Source: Augochlora pura
Lineage: Eukaryota > Arthropoda > Insecta > Hymenoptera > Halictidae
DNA length: 64,000 nucleotides
Assembly: GCF_028453695.1 (NCBI RefSeq)
Contig: NC_135774.1
Span: 11,966,001 to 12,030,000 of the forward strand
Reading direction: 5' to 3'
Translations under genes and position numbers: made by a program
Notes under the pieces: generated by a model
Told to the model about the DNA's origin: nothing
Database searches by the model: none
The model's input: the letters and a program-made list of their open reading frames with translations, nothing else
Shown: one piece after another, positions 38,383 to 50,281 of the stretch
Numbering within the stretch: position 1 is the first letter of the stretch
Layout: each line of letters starts with the position of its first letter

Positions 38383-38925
38383 TTACCTATCCAAACACCT
38401 TATTGAGTTCAACGTCACAGAATAAAGTGGAAAACAACCCGAACTTCCTAAAGTATATCCAACCATTAAGCTAAAGACTCGTTAATGACAAAGAAGTTAA
38501 AACGGCAGTAAGCAGGGACGGCACGGTTGTAATCTTCTGAAAGGAATGCTTCAAACAATAATTAACGAAGGCGGAATCAGGAAAGGACATAACCGGCGAA
38601 ATCAGTGAATAAGGGCGAGTTCCGGGTACAAACATCCCTCGCCGAAGTGACCCTCGGAAAGCTGAAGAAGGGCCCGGAGGCGTCGTCGCCGGCTATCAGG
38701 CTTCAAACGTAAAAAACTGTTTAAATTACACTGTTCACGCAGAAAGAAAGGAAGAAGAGATGAGCCGCGCGGAGTGTTCTTTGTGCTCCTGTCGCGGCGC
38801 TTCTAACGAAGAAACACTATCCAAGGGTAACCGGAGTGGCTAGCTTATGCAAAAGCGCTCGAGGGGGTGTGTCCGTCCGACAGAGGGCTCGGAATAAAAC
38901 TAATTGTAAGAAGGGGGAACGAGAG

Positions 38926-39000
38926 TGAGAAAGAAAGCGAGGGAGAAAGATAGAGGGCGGGAGAGAGAGAAAAAGAGAGAGGGGGAGAGAGATCGGACGC
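38926..39000. repeat. GA-rich simple repeat
   Basis: Irregular GA/GGGA units; similar shorter tracts occur at 7230-7345, 9640-9700, 10124-10190, 39343-39370 and 42715-42800, and CT tracts at 4027-4060, 41012-41030 and 57603-57622. Confidence 0.85.
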
Positions 39001-39884
39001 CGAGGGAAGGGAACAATGTAATTAGAATGCGACAAGCAGCGGAACGGCGCGGCGGCACGGTTATCAATTCCCGCGGAGCCGCGCGATGAAATCGCGGCGG
39101 ATGAAAGCAATATCCTCGGAATCGATTTCTTGGCCGTCGACGGCCCCGCGTTCGGCTTCTCGCGACAGTGATAGACTATCGCGCACTGGATCGAAAGACG
39201 GAGACATTTTACCTGCAGTCAGCCAAGCCCGGCTGGCCGGCAGGCCGATCGGCGACGTGACTGTCGCCTCCGCCCGTCGTGATTCGCAATTATCGAATCC
39301 AATTTGTCCGTCAGAAAGGCGTGGCCCGGGGAGCGTGGGGAAGGAGAGAGAGGGAGAGAGAGAGAGAGGGACGGAGGACTGCACACGGCGAGAAAACGTG
39401 AAAAAAAAGGGGAGCGAGAACGGCCGATCGAAGATAGAGAAAATGACGAGGCGGACGACGTGGAAATGGATAGAGAAAGAGCCCGCCACCCCGGAATTAA
39501 CTCCCGCGCGCCACCTTGCACGGTAATTACTTTACGTTCGAGCGATGTCGCCGATTCGGTGAGCTCGCCGGATACGAAACGAGTACCGACGGGCACAATA
39601 ATCATCGGGCGACGCCTCGTCAACCCGCTGGGTCCAGTGATTCACTGTTTGGACCGCGATCGAGGGATTTAGAGACCTGCGAGCCGGGATTAAGACCGTA
39701 ATCCTGTGCGGTGGAGGTCGCGCGAGCCTTTGCCACTTTATTTCGGTGAAAGCGGCGCGCTTCCGGTATTGCGCTCTATTCTAGTTCATTTATTTATTTT
39801 TTACTTTCTAAAAATTGTCCGGTAATTTTGTCGAAAAATATCGTACAGTACAGAGTTCGCAATGTATGTTTTAGTTGGAAAGAA

Positions 39885-40268
39885 ATGGGACAAGTTTCGC
39901 TTGGCGTAAGTAGACACAGACGCCGTTTGGTCAGACGTGGCTCGTACATTTCTGGAGAAATAAATTCTTCAGGGGAAGACAGACAGTTTAAATTAATACG
40001 TGCGTGTTTTCCATCCGCTGTAATGGGAACGGGTTTTACTAATGTTCAGTGGAAACGAACGTATCTTTTATCTGTTGGAAGAAATAGGATAAGGGTTACT
40101 GATATTGTATTATACGTTAATGGGTTAATGGAATTTATTTTTCGTGAGGGGCTGTTAGTTCAACCTGATATATTATCGGTCGGTAATTACATGTTATCTG
40201 TCTACCGTAAAAGAAGATATACTGATGAAATAAGTATTGTAACGCCAAGTAAAAAAGGACGTAAATAA
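39885..40268 (+). CDS. Unrecognised 127-residue single-exon reading frame
   Basis: I do not recognise this protein. The frame is open from 39750 (stop at 39747-39749); the first in-frame ATG is at 39885 in a strong context (A at -3, G at +4). The product starts MGQVSLGVSRHRRRLVRRG, contains MGTGFTNVQWKRTYLLS and VTDIVLYVNGLMEFIF, and ends TPSKKGRK. It is basic at both ends with alternating hydrophobic and polar residues in the middle, suggesting beta strands; no signal peptide or clear membrane helix is seen. Codon use is AT-rich and unlike the CG-rich islands beside it. An AATAAA follows 32 bases after the stop. It lies on the opposite strand to DGAT1, inside that gene's 20.5 kb intron. In DNA this AT-rich, 128 codons without a stop is unlikely by chance. 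It could be a nested gene, a retrocopy, a transposon-borne frame or an old viral insertion; the sequence does not decide between these. Confidence 0.5.
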   Translation: MGQVSLGVSRHRRRLVRRGSYISGEINSSGEDRQFKLIRACFPSAVMGTGFTNVQWKRTYLLSVGRNRIRVTDIVLYVNGLMEFIFREGLLVQPDILSVGNYMLSVYRKRRYTDEISIVTPSKKGRK

Positions 40269-40299
40269 TCAGACAATATACTGCCAATATTTCTAGACG

Positions 40300-40305
40300 A
40301 ATAAA
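40300..40305 (+). promoter_or_regulatory. Polyadenylation signal after the 127-residue frame
   Basis: Canonical AATAAA placed 32 bases past the stop codon at 40268, followed within about 20 bases by a T-rich stretch (gttcgttttata). The position fits a 3' end for the frame at 39885-40268, though AATAAA is also common by chance in AT-rich DNA. Confidence 0.4.
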
Positions 40306-40359
40306 ATGAGAACTGTTCGTTTTATAAATATTTTCTATCGTCTGTGATAAAACTTTCGA

Positions 40360-40640
40360 CTTGATGAATGAACTAATGAATAAGCTAATGAATAATATAA
40401 TGAATGATCTAATGAATCACTTACTGAATAAACTAGTGAATAAAATAATTAATAAAATAAGGAACGATCCAATGGATGATCTAATGTATTATTTAATGAA
40501 TGAACTAATGAATTAAATAATGAATGAATCAATAAATTAACTAATGAATGAAATAATGAATGAATCAATAAATGAATGAATGGTTGAATGAATTAATAAA
40601 TTACTGAATGTATGAATGAAGTAATAAATTGCTGAATGAA
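40360..40640. repeat. Degenerate ATGAATGAACTA minisatellite
   Basis: About 280 bases of variants of ATGAATGAACTAATGA with 12- to 16-base spacing, immediately downstream of the unrecognised 127-residue frame and its AATAAA. Confidence 0.85.
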
Positions 40641-42306
40641 TTACCAACGAGAAAGTGAAGTTTAAAACAATTTTCATCAGAAACGCCGTCAGCGTAGCAG
40701 GAATATTGTCTCGAGATAATACGAGTTCGAACCACAACTGCTCCAGCAGCGCTCCGAATGGGCTTTGATTTCGGTCCCTGGTAATGTTTCCCTTCCCCAC
40801 GGTGCACGGGGCCCTAAATGGAAGCGTAACCCTAAACATTCCGAACCGGACACTTGGTCGTGGAACTTGGTAACAACAAGCCCGACCCCGCACCGGAGAC
40901 AGAACTTGCGCATCCGATTAGATAGTTCGTTCCTTCTCCCGGCGCCAACCCTTCTCCATCAAATTTCCTTGTTCCGTCGCGCTGCGTTCGAGCGATCCCT
41001 GTGCTACCCTCTCTCTCTCTCTCTCTCATCCGTGTGGTAGGTCGCTTGTCGGGCCGATTATTAAGCGTTTCCATAGCGTCGAATCGACGGGAGATCGACG
41101 TAAGTGGTGGGGTTCACGGGACTGGAAGGGATTTCGCGGCCGCCCGAAGACAGACACCACCGTTCACGATTTTCAACCGCGGACAAATTGCCGCCGTAGG
41201 ATCGTTCGGCTCGAGATTCCGCTCGATTCTCGGAAACCGACTCCGAGAAAATATTGATATGAGAATGGGGAAACGAGAGGGAACGATCTATCACCCGAAC
41301 GTATTCCTTTCGCGCTAATGTGTCCGGCGATTTGTCTGACTGCGTCAAATTGCCCATTGACGGTGCTCGCTCGGTTCGCTTGTTCGTTTCGTTTTCGTTG
41401 TAAAATAGCGACCACTATTCGTTACGAGAAGCAAATGCAATTTTGCTGATTACCGAAAGAATTGTGTTTCTGATGCTTTCGAACACGTACGCTGCATTAT
41501 TGTCTCTAACACTAGTTGAAATGACTGTTTTCTGATTTTTGATCACACAGTTTTTGATATTATAAAAATGTTTCTAGAAGACAATTTTAATTATACTTCC
41601 TTATTGAACTGTATACTGTAATATTTAATGTAAAAATTAATACTGTAAATTATATGAAGTTTAAAGAAATTCAGTCTTGATATTATAATGAAATAATATA
41701 TATTAATCACGTTTAAAGCTTGACAATTCTAGTATCAATTGTTTGGACATATCTAATAAAAATAAATACGCTATTGATATTAATATTTTAATAATTTGCT
41801 TATAAATAATCCAAGAAAATGATGAAATAGCTAGAAGTGTCTCGAATAACAAAGTTAAAATATTTATTAAATACTAATAAAAGAGAATTGTCAAACTCCT
41901 TCTGATGTTCCAAAAAAGATTGTCAGAAGCTTTCTCTACGAGCACAGAAATAAAATCATCAAAACAGGTCTTCAAAAATAATTTAATACTTCAATTTAAT
42001 TTAATAACTAATAGTTATTAAAACATTCGCTCGTGTACAGTAAAAGAAAATAACCTAATAATTCGACCTTCTAAAAAATACTGAAACATTTATCTACAAT
42101 GAAAGAAATAGCTCCTAGTGTTCCAAAAATAATTCGAAAGTGGACCATGCGGTTCACCACGAGCAATTTGCAGAATTCGATATCGCCTGACCAAAGTCGC
42201 GTCCCGTTCCCCCTCTGCGGCCGGATCAAGACAATCGAAGTAATGGATTATTCTTGGCTGAAATCGAGAGTGGCCGGGAGTTAAACCACCGATTCAAAAT
42301 CGGCCG

Positions 42307-42327
42307 CCCCCCCCCCCCCCCCCCCCC
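42307..42327. repeat. Run of 21 cytosines
   Basis: Uninterrupted C21 on the plus strand (G21 on the minus), with i-motif and G-quadruplex potential. Another run, G13, lies at 12217-12229. Lengths of such runs may be sequencing-sensitive. Confidence 0.9.
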
Positions 42328-44511
42328 ACGAAATTCCGAAGCTGTTCGCGCGCTGACCGAACACGGATACCGAACTGCATTACAGGACGATCTATGGATA
42401 TGGGTGGTAAACCGCGGACGTCCGGCGCGGATCAACCGTGGTTAAAACTGTCCGCGTAAAAGGATCCATTTAAATCTACGGAGCGAACACGGCCGGGAAA
42501 TTTCTGCCAGCGGTGCTGCTGGTCGACGGCGGAACTGTTCCGCTCGTTAATGGACAACCTAAAGCCACGCTGGAATTTTTTCAATTAGTATCGCCGGATT
42601 AAAGCGAGTAAACGTTGGATCATCGCCGGGGCAACGTGATCCGTATCGAAAAAATTTCCGCTTCGCGATGGGAACGGATTGAAACGAAAACTGGCTGCCT
42701 AGAAAAAAGAGAGGAAATACGACGGAAAGAGGAAAGGAAAAAGAAAGAGATAGAGAGAGAGGGAGAGATAGAGAGGGCGAATTAGAGAGAAAATAATAGA
42801 GGAAGGGTAAAAGACGAAATAAAAGACGGAGGGAGCAACAGAAACGTCAGCAGGTTCGTTTCTCGGGGCGGTTCGTGTTGTCTTCGACCGCAATTGCCGG
42901 TCGCGCAACGGCAATTTCTGCTGCGTGCACACGGAATTGCCGTCGACTCATTACGTGCACGGGATCACCGTTGTCTTTATCGCGATGCTCTCTCGCCCTT
43001 TCGTGCTCCGTCGCTGATGGAAAACAATTTCGCGACATTAGAACCTCGTCTAAATTAGTGCGGTCCGTGGAAGGACAGCCGAACTTCGCGAAAACCCCCC
43101 GGCCGCCGCTTCCATACGACTCGCTCGCTGGAAGTAATTCGACGTTTCGATCCGACGTCGGGATAACTCGGCAACAAGTAGATCGCTCCATCGACGCGGA
43201 TAAACGAGCTTAATTGCGAGCCCCCGCGATCTCGAGCCCCGTTGTCTACGCGACGACAATCCGCGCGCGAAAATATACTTCGTGGCGCTTCTCGCGGATA
43301 CTCGATACAATCGTCGTTATCAAAACGCGGCAGTCTTGTTCGAAATTCAATGTTTGCTGTTTGAATGACTTAATAAAGCTGGTTTATGGGATTAAAGTTG
43401 GATTTTAGATTGGTTTGATAATAATTTCTATTTCTATTTATTTCATATTGTTCAAATTCATCTCATTAAACCAAGACGTTTCTCATTAAACCAAGGCAGA
43501 CAATAAATATAGATTGCCTCTCTTCTTTTGAAAAATTATTACGACCCAAAAACTACTAATCATTATAACTATGAGAAAATACTATAAAGAAAATGATACG
43601 ATAAAGGGATAGGCAAGAATGAGGGTTGCCGACACATGTTACAAACGCCACGAAAGCATCTATAAAAATGACTACAACTAACTCACCTACTAAACAAGAA
43701 CAAAAGCATCTATCATCATCTATAACCTAATACAAAGATGCAAAATGATCTAACCCAATTACAACAAACCCTAGCAAAAGATACAAATAAAGGAACAAAG
43801 TCGCCTAAAAATCACGAGTCCGTGGCAGCGTTCTTCCAGAGAGTCAGCCCGGTTCCCAGATAACTCCGTACCCGTAGTCATACGTTCGTGGATTCCGCGA
43901 GTATCTCCCCGTCCCTCGTTTCCCACATATTCGTCTGTCACCCTCCATTGGACATTCATTTTTATCGTTCACGCTCGAGCAGCGTTATTCAGAGCCGCGG
44001 CCCCGGCCAGCAACAGATGCGATCACCTCGGCGGCGTTCTCGGAAGTTGCGTCCCGTCCAAATTGTCCCGGCTTATCCCGAATATTTACTGTCCGCCGCT
44101 GATTATACCGCGCGGCGTCCACGATACGGCGCGACACAGAAGCGAACACCTTCCGCTGCGCCACGGTCTCTAACAAATGATCGGGGGCCCGTCAGAAAAA
44201 GAGGGGGGGGGGCGGCGGAGGAAGAGGCGAGGGTGGTGGATGGGTCGCTTAACAGGTTGCGAGATAAAAAGTAATGGCTCGTCAGGGCTATTATTGTGTG
44301 TCGTGCGTGGCCACACATCATTAGATGGTGGTGGGTGTTGCGGCGGGAAGAGGGCGCCGGAGTCGAACGGGGGTGGAGATCCTGTCCGAGACAGGGTGGC
44401 CCCTGCCCGGCCATATATTCCTGCGTATCGTGGCCCCGAGTCGGGGAATTAGGAGAAAGATTGATCGTACCTATTTGCCGAAACCAAATTACACTTCTGT
44501 ACGCCGAGCTC

Positions 44512-44529
44512 TCGCTCTCTCTCTCTCTG

Positions 44530-44573
<44 letters not shown>
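44512..44573. repeat. CT microsatellite
   Basis: Pure CT repeats broken once by ctgctt; the Ser/Leu-rich frames above it are artefacts. Confidence 0.95.
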
Positions 44574-44575
<2 letters not shown>

Positions 44576-44912
44576 AGAAGCCATTTTCGTTCGCCAGGCT
44601 CCGACTTATTTACGAGCAACACCATAAATAATTAGCCGCCTTTAATAACGTCCGCGCGATCTATCGATATATCGACCCGGGCCTCCGATCGGTTATTATT
44701 TATTTCCCCACCGGCTCGAGTGAAAGGGATAAACGGATGATGCACGAGCGCCGGCCACGATGCCGTGGCTCTCGCCCGGCCTCCCCGTATAGGAAAGTGG
44801 AAAATTGTTTTCGATGATGTACGGAGGCGGTCGGTTCATGAGGCGTAATGAAATTTCCGTGGCGGGATTTCATACGGTGTGCTCGTGGTGCACGGGTAAA
44901 TGAAACACTTAC

Positions 44913-45021
44913 GCTGAACGGGACCAGGGAGTTCTTCACGGACGGCACCATCCACTGCTGGAACAACGACAGGACCACTTGGCAGCCGACCACCACCTCC
45001 AGGATGCGTTTAATCAAGAAT
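44913..45021 (-). CDS. DGAT1: DGAT1 internal exon: RFLIKR / QQWMVPS segment
   Basis: This 109-nt exon starts with the last base of an Arg codon (phase 2 entry) and encodes FLIKRILEVVVG, then CQVVLSLFQQWMVPSV, then KNSLVPFS. The segment is a DGAT1 transmembrane helix followed by the strongly conserved QQWM-P motif; the human protein has QQWMVPT at the same place. The acceptor is tttccgcag and the donor gtaagtg. It ends in phase 0 and joins in frame to the 45-nt exon at 24357-24401. The intron to the previous exon is about 4.2 kb. The plus-strand frame over the same bases is an antisense shadow. Confidence 0.95.
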
Positions 45022-46468
45022 CTGCGGAAAGGTAACAAAAATTGCTGTCAGTCTGGCGCTGTTATTAAGACGCCGGTGAACGCGGTTCTTCTTAAATTTT
45101 TAAATCGCGTCTCTTTTAAATTTATTTTCTTAATTCAATTAGTGCCGAGGTGAAACGTATTTTCCTTTCATTTTACAGTGTCTAGATTTCGAATAAATTA
45201 TATATTTTTTTCGAGCACAATGCAAACAATAAATTTTATATTTATTTTGGGATAACCTAAATATATGTATACACATTAATTATAGAAGCGTGGTATTTTA
45301 TTTTGATTCAGATAAAGCAAATTCATATTTAATGGATTTAGTCACATTTAGTTGTTCATATTTAATAGACCGTGCTTCAAATCATCATAACAGGCCTGAC
45401 ACAATATTATCGAACAATGGATTAACAGTAATGTTTAATAATAGCTAGAATTAAACGAAACAATTTTAGTCTAATTATAAAACCGCAGAAATCTCCTTAG
45501 GAAATAATTCCTGCACTTTAAACAAAATTGCTAAGAGACATTTTGCAACGTATTCATCAAAATTAACAATTCGGCGCATGCACAGAATTGTTCGTACAAC
45601 CGATCGATGTCAAATTACGCGAATTTAGAAAACAATAACTACGCGATGAAACCATTGTTGTAACAGCTATCGGGAGATTTAGATGCGTAAATCCGAATTG
45701 ATGATGATATTACACACCTGCGGTATTGATAACAATGATAATCGGTGTTTATTTGATACTCGACGCCAGGAGTGAGCAACATTTACACGCAACGCTTCGT
45801 GTTCAACAATACCAAAGCATGACCGTCTTTCGTTCGAATTTTCGCGACTTACCGATTTTCTCAGATTAATTATTTTCATCTTTGTAACGCAGCGCGTCGC
45901 GCACGAATTGCAATTCGCGGACTAATATATCTAGATGCAAAATTGTGTATCACGTCGGGGTCGCCGCGCGTAGGTTCGCCGAGTGCAGAGCACACTCTCC
46001 GACATATTACATTCTGTTAATAAAATTTTGCCGGCGCAGCGTGCGTACTTCGAAGCGAATTGAACCAGGCCGTTCCATTTAAAAAATGCTGCATATAAAA
46101 TCTACTTGGAAAATCCACGTGTTCGGCTATGCGGCCGCGGACGAGAATTCACGACCCCCGAAGTCTGCAGTTGCATACTAAATTAAAGGCGCGGGCTCGA
46201 CCGGTTTCGAAACCCGCCCCCCTCCCACCTGTACCGGCGATGAAGTTCGTCGAAAGTTGATGGAGGTAAATGAAAACAAACAGAGTCTAATCTCCTTAAT
46301 TGGACCTAATTAAATGCCTCTCGCAAAGACTACTCTTTTCCATCGCTAGCATCAAGCCACTTCCACGGAGTTCGGGCTCTTACATTAAAAATGCTAATGG
46401 CCTCGAACAAGCTCCCATTGCCCGCGGAGGGAAACAAAGCGAAGCATGTCGCGGAAAGTTGATATGAA

Positions 46469-46469
<1 letters not shown>

Positions 46470-46510
<41 letters not shown>

Positions 46511-46530
46511 CTTTCTCTTTTTCTCTCGTT
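46470..46530. repeat. CT microsatellite with CTTT variants
   Basis: ctctctctctctctctct followed by ctttctctctctttctctct. Frames of alternating Arg/Glu on the minus strand are artefacts. Confidence 0.95.
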
Positions 46531-47559
46531 GGACATCGTAACTCGAAAAGCGACCGTTCTTCGTCAAATTATTTCCGCGTACCGCGAAAAACATGCTAGG
46601 CCGCATTTAATAAAACGCCGCGAAGAAAAATGGGCGGCGCGCGGGTCAAAGTAGACCTCGAAACTCCGAAGTCATATTTCACGAAACTGCGTCGCAGAAA
46701 ATCAACTCGCCGCGCGCATTGTTGCCGCGATAATAAAGAAGCAATACCGAAGTTCGCGACGCGCGGGCATAAATCAAAAAAAGGGAATTCTTCGTCCTGT
46801 AATTCCAGGGAATGGAGACACCGATGCATCACCGTTAATGCGGCCGGCTGAAAAATCGCGGCCGCGCGATTATTTTTCGGAAAAGCTTCGTCGCGACGAG
46901 AAATCCGTAAACACGTAGCTAGGTGGGGATGGAGAGCCGGGATATGACGTTTTCCTTTCCAGCGCAATTTGTTCCCGGGGATTTTCGAAGCGAACAACTG
47001 CCGGTGGCAAGGTACGTCGGCCAGAGACAGACACGATGCACTTTCCGACAAACCCGGGACGGTGCCGTGCATCGCGAAACTACGTCCGCGTAGACGGAGG
47101 AAAGTGTTCCATGAAAATCTCTGGTATTCCGGATACAATCGGAAGTACCAGCCGGAAGCACGAAAAGGAATACATCAACGTGTGCCCTCCGCGCCGCGAC
47201 CCGTTCGCCGGCGGAGTCCGTCCAAACGTACCCTCCTCTATTTTCCCAACAATAGCCCACTTAAATCTAATTTCGCGAACACTCCGGCTCGCCAACTTTC
47301 CCATACTTCCCCCGTTTTCCTTCGAACCGAGCTGCGTGCGACCGAAAACCGAGCGAAAAAGAAAAGATCTTCGCCGAAGTGCTTCGATACGTACGTGCAC
47401 GCAGAAATCGTCCGCTCGAACGACTACGTTCTATACACTGAACTGTAAAATACATTTTTATCACGTCTATGTAAAGCAAATTTCTATTTTCTATTGTACT
47501 TATCTCTTTTCTTAATTTCATCGAATAATTGGAGATTTTTACCGTGCACTAAAATCTAC

Positions 47560-48200
47560 CGGTAAGCTTTATAGCATCGACAGCAAGCTTTAAAGCATCG
47601 CTAATTTTCGGCCGAAAGATCGTCGAGCTTTAAACGGCTTAAAAAAATCTGCTTCGCGATACCATATTTTAATTTTTAATATCATGCATCACAAGAGCCA
47701 CACGTCTGACCAAGCAACCTCCTCGCGGTGTACCTTGGGCGGCTTTAATGCGATGGTACATTTATCATTTAAAGTGCTGCGAGTTAGCGAGAAAAAATCG
47801 TAGCGACTTAATTCGGCCCTCGAATTAAAGGGGAAGGTCCGAGTTTTACGATGTTCTGAACGGCATGTTGGAGAAAAATTTGTGCGAGTCCATAGTGGAA
47901 TTGAAAAGTTGTGATTTTTCGGTGTTACGAATGTACTCTCAGATTTCGGATATGGTTATGTAATGTATAATTTCGTCATGGGGATGTATGGTATTAAAAA
48001 TTGGAATATGCCATTGCAAAGTAGAGATTTCAAGCTTTAATTAGGGAAAAATTCGTAATTTTATAATAGCTTTTAACAAAATTGCAACTGTTTGAAAACG
48101 GCAAAGTATAACTTATTAATGTATGTAAAAAGAGATACTGATTTTATAAAGTGTACAGTGGAATAAATGTTTATAAAGTAGCACTATACTTTTTCTTCCG
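47560..48200. repeat. Dispersed repeat related to the 8 kb copies
   Basis: Contains gcgagaaaaaatcgtagcga and ccattgcaaagtagagattt followed by caagcttta, close to gacgagaaaaaatcgcaga and tcattgcaaagaggagat near 8.8 kb. No coding potential. Confidence 0.45.
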
Positions 48201-48229
48201 CTAAGAATACGTAATAATAATTAGAATTA

Positions 48230-48545
48230 ACTAACATAGATCAGGCACACTATGAAGTCTTAATTAATCACTGTACAATTTTACTTAGCTAGTTAAATAT
48301 GCTAACATTGTCTAAAAACGCTATGAAGTCTGTATCGAACCGTGTTATTTTACCTACCCAGTAGTATATAACTTCATTGGTCAGACATAATATAAAGTCT
48401 CCTCCAAGACCTATTATTATACCTCGTTGGTGGAATAAAACAATATTGGTCAGAAATGTTACAAAGTTTCCCTCGATCTCTATTATTTCTCTCGTTAGTA
48501 GAACGAAACAGAATTCGTCAGACATAGCACGAAGTTTTAATTAGT
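48230..48545. repeat. Degenerate tandem repeat, period about 60-65 bp, about 5 units
   Basis: Each unit has a variant of GGTCAGACATAATATAAAGT (gatcaggcacactatgaagt, ggtcagaaatgttacaaagt, gtcagacatagcacgaagtt) followed by tattatt and a tacct/tctctcgttggt segment. Confidence 0.75.
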
Positions 48546-49232
48546 CTCTTATGTTTTACCTAAAAACAATACCAGCTCGATTTATAAACAACAGTGTATT
48601 ATTTTCGTCTAACCACTTCAGAAGAACAAACATAGTTATATTTGGCCGCTGCATAGTGCAACTGATGCAGTTACTTTTTATTATAAAATGCAGTCTACTT
48701 TTGTCTTCCATTTTAAACTATTTTATCCTGCAATTGTATATTATTTCTTTTGCTTAATTAACAATTATTACAGGCTCGCGTAGAATTATATAATTAATTC
48801 TTTATTAACACTTTATCGATCAGTCATACTTGTTTCAAATAATTTACTTTCTTACTTAAAGGTTCAGCGTCGTATTAACTATATTGGTTATTATAGACGG
48901 CTGTAATTATTAAGCAATTTAATTAATTATAGCGAAACTAGAAAGTTCATATTTACCATACGGTCATGCCATTAGAACTCTTTCGTTTCTAAAACATTCT
49001 TGCCAAATTCAATTTGTTCAAATATATTTCAAATAACTTAATATATCACAAATTATATTATTATAAATAATATAATATAATATATTATACTGCAATAAAA
49101 ATGTTCAAGATTGTTCAGAAATTAGTGTCATCCATATTTCAGTAACGCGACGCTCAACATGTTAACCTAATCCATCGATAAACCGTTGACCTAATCATAC
49201 AACAGTATTTCCATGGTGTCACCGAACGTTAC

Positions 49233-49413
49233 CTTTTCCGAATCCGTTGCGTCCTCGGAAAGTTCAGCTCGTAGCACAAGGTGGGCGCCAGAATGTAGTA
49301 GTAAAGATCGCGGAGATTCAAGTTGTCCGGATATTGCACCAGGGCGGTGGTAACACCGTCGACGTCGTGCTTGGAGTCATCGACCTCGGTGCCGTTTTGT
49401 TTCATGGTGGATG
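49233..49413 (-). CDS. DGAT1: DGAT1 internal exon: linker, YPDNL and LCYELNFPR motif
   Basis: The 181-nt exon begins after ttgcag with a split codon (xCA, phase 1 entry). It reads STMKQNGTEVDDSKHDVDG, then VTTALVQYPDNLNLRDLYY, then YILAPTLCYELNFPRTQRIRKR, leaving in phase 2 before gtaacg. YPDNL-x-x-x-DLYYF/Y and LCYELNFPR are hallmark DGAT1 sequences just after the cytoplasmic linker. The acidic, polar first part (about 25 residues) matches the position of the variable linker and has no clear similarity to the human one. A Met codon in good Kozak context (CCACCATGA) lies eight bases into the exon, but starting there would lose the first membrane half, so I treat it as internal. Upstream exons with the WCR motif were not found and should lie to the right, probably outside the window. 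Confidence 0.93.
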
Positions 49414-50039
49414 CTGCAACGAGAGGAATCGTATCCGCATTAGAGCCAAGGAAAAAGCAAATTACACCGATGAATCACACGCGACTGGCATGCAACAGGA
49501 ATGTCAAGAAAATGTTGCCGCCCCCCGAGCACCCTCTCGATCGTCTCGCCCGTGGGGGAGGTCGGGGGAGGGGAGTGAGGCCGGCGGTGAGCCGGCAGAA
49601 AGGAAACAAAAATCAAAAAAGCGAAAGCCGAGACGGAGTTTGATGAAAAGGTACCCGAGAAGTTACTTCGCTCGAGAGTCGCTCCTTAACGTCTCCGGGG
49701 ACGTGGAGCGACACAGTTTCATCTTTCCGGGGGTTGGGAGGGGTGGGGAGAGGCTGCAGAGGGGAGGGAAACGATGGCAAGTATTTAAAGTTCGATCCCT
49801 CGCGCGATAGAACTTCAGATTGCTCTGTGGTGATAAAAATTATTGCTTCCGGAGCTGCGCCGTCTTTCGAACGTCGTCCGCAGCCACTCGTATTGGCCCT
49901 GCGTGTTCGGCGCACCCCTGTTTAGGGGTCGCCATAAATACACGGAGGGGCTGTGCTCGAGTGTCCCGTACCAGCTGACTCGCTCGAGGATATTGGAATT
50001 GTGTGTCCTATTTCCTAAATTGTTGATACACCATGAAAA

Positions 50040-50281
50040 TAACCCATTGCCGTATTTTGACGAGTCTGACTCGTCATAGCGATTTCTATTAATATCTTGT
50101 TAAGTATAAATGTTATTCCGTTCTTTTAAGCCGGAATAAAATTCTGTCCTCTTATCATCGGTATTTAATTAAATGTAGACAAACGTAATAAATATTTTTC
50201 TTGTTCCTTCTAAGAAATTATTAATGTAAAAAAAGTTTTCATCTTTGTAACTATGAACAAAATAGTACGGCAAGGGGTTAA
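50040..50281. mobile_element. TAACCCATTGCCGTA foldback element (242 bp)
   Basis: Left end TAACCCATTGCCGTATTTTG, right end tagtacggcaaggggttaa. The palindrome GACGAGTCTGACTCGTC lies just inside the left end. Same size, ends and palindrome position as the copy at 38151. Confidence 0.75.

Larger units (their letters stand above)
24402..44912. other. 20.5 kb DGAT1 intron
   Basis: Same mosaic, with CpG-rich blocks near 24.4-24.9, 25.3-25.8, 27.2-28.4, 29.0-31.1, 32.2-33.0, 33.8-34.7, 36.1-37.4, 38.6-39.8, 40.7-41.4, 42.1-43.3 and 43.8-44.9 kb. It contains the unrecognised 127-residue frame, two TTAACCCC elements and several tandem repeats. Pro-rich or Arg-rich frames in the blocks reflect base composition. 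Confidence 0.6.
45022..49232. other. 4.2 kb DGAT1 intron
   Basis: AT-rich at both ends with one CpG-rich block (about 45.9-47.4 kb). The overlapping 140-180-codon frames there lie on both strands over the same bases and have no recognisable content. The tail holds the dispersed repeat and the 60-bp array. Confidence 0.6.

Noticed and set aside
46596..47515. Four overlapping frames of 106-180 codons
   Set aside because: All lie in one CpG-rich block on both strands, with no motif, no paired splice sites and no conserved-looking segment.
49247..49810. 187-codon plus-strand frame
   Set aside because: It is antisense to the DGAT1 exon at 49233-49413 and then runs through GC-rich intron; no family resemblance.
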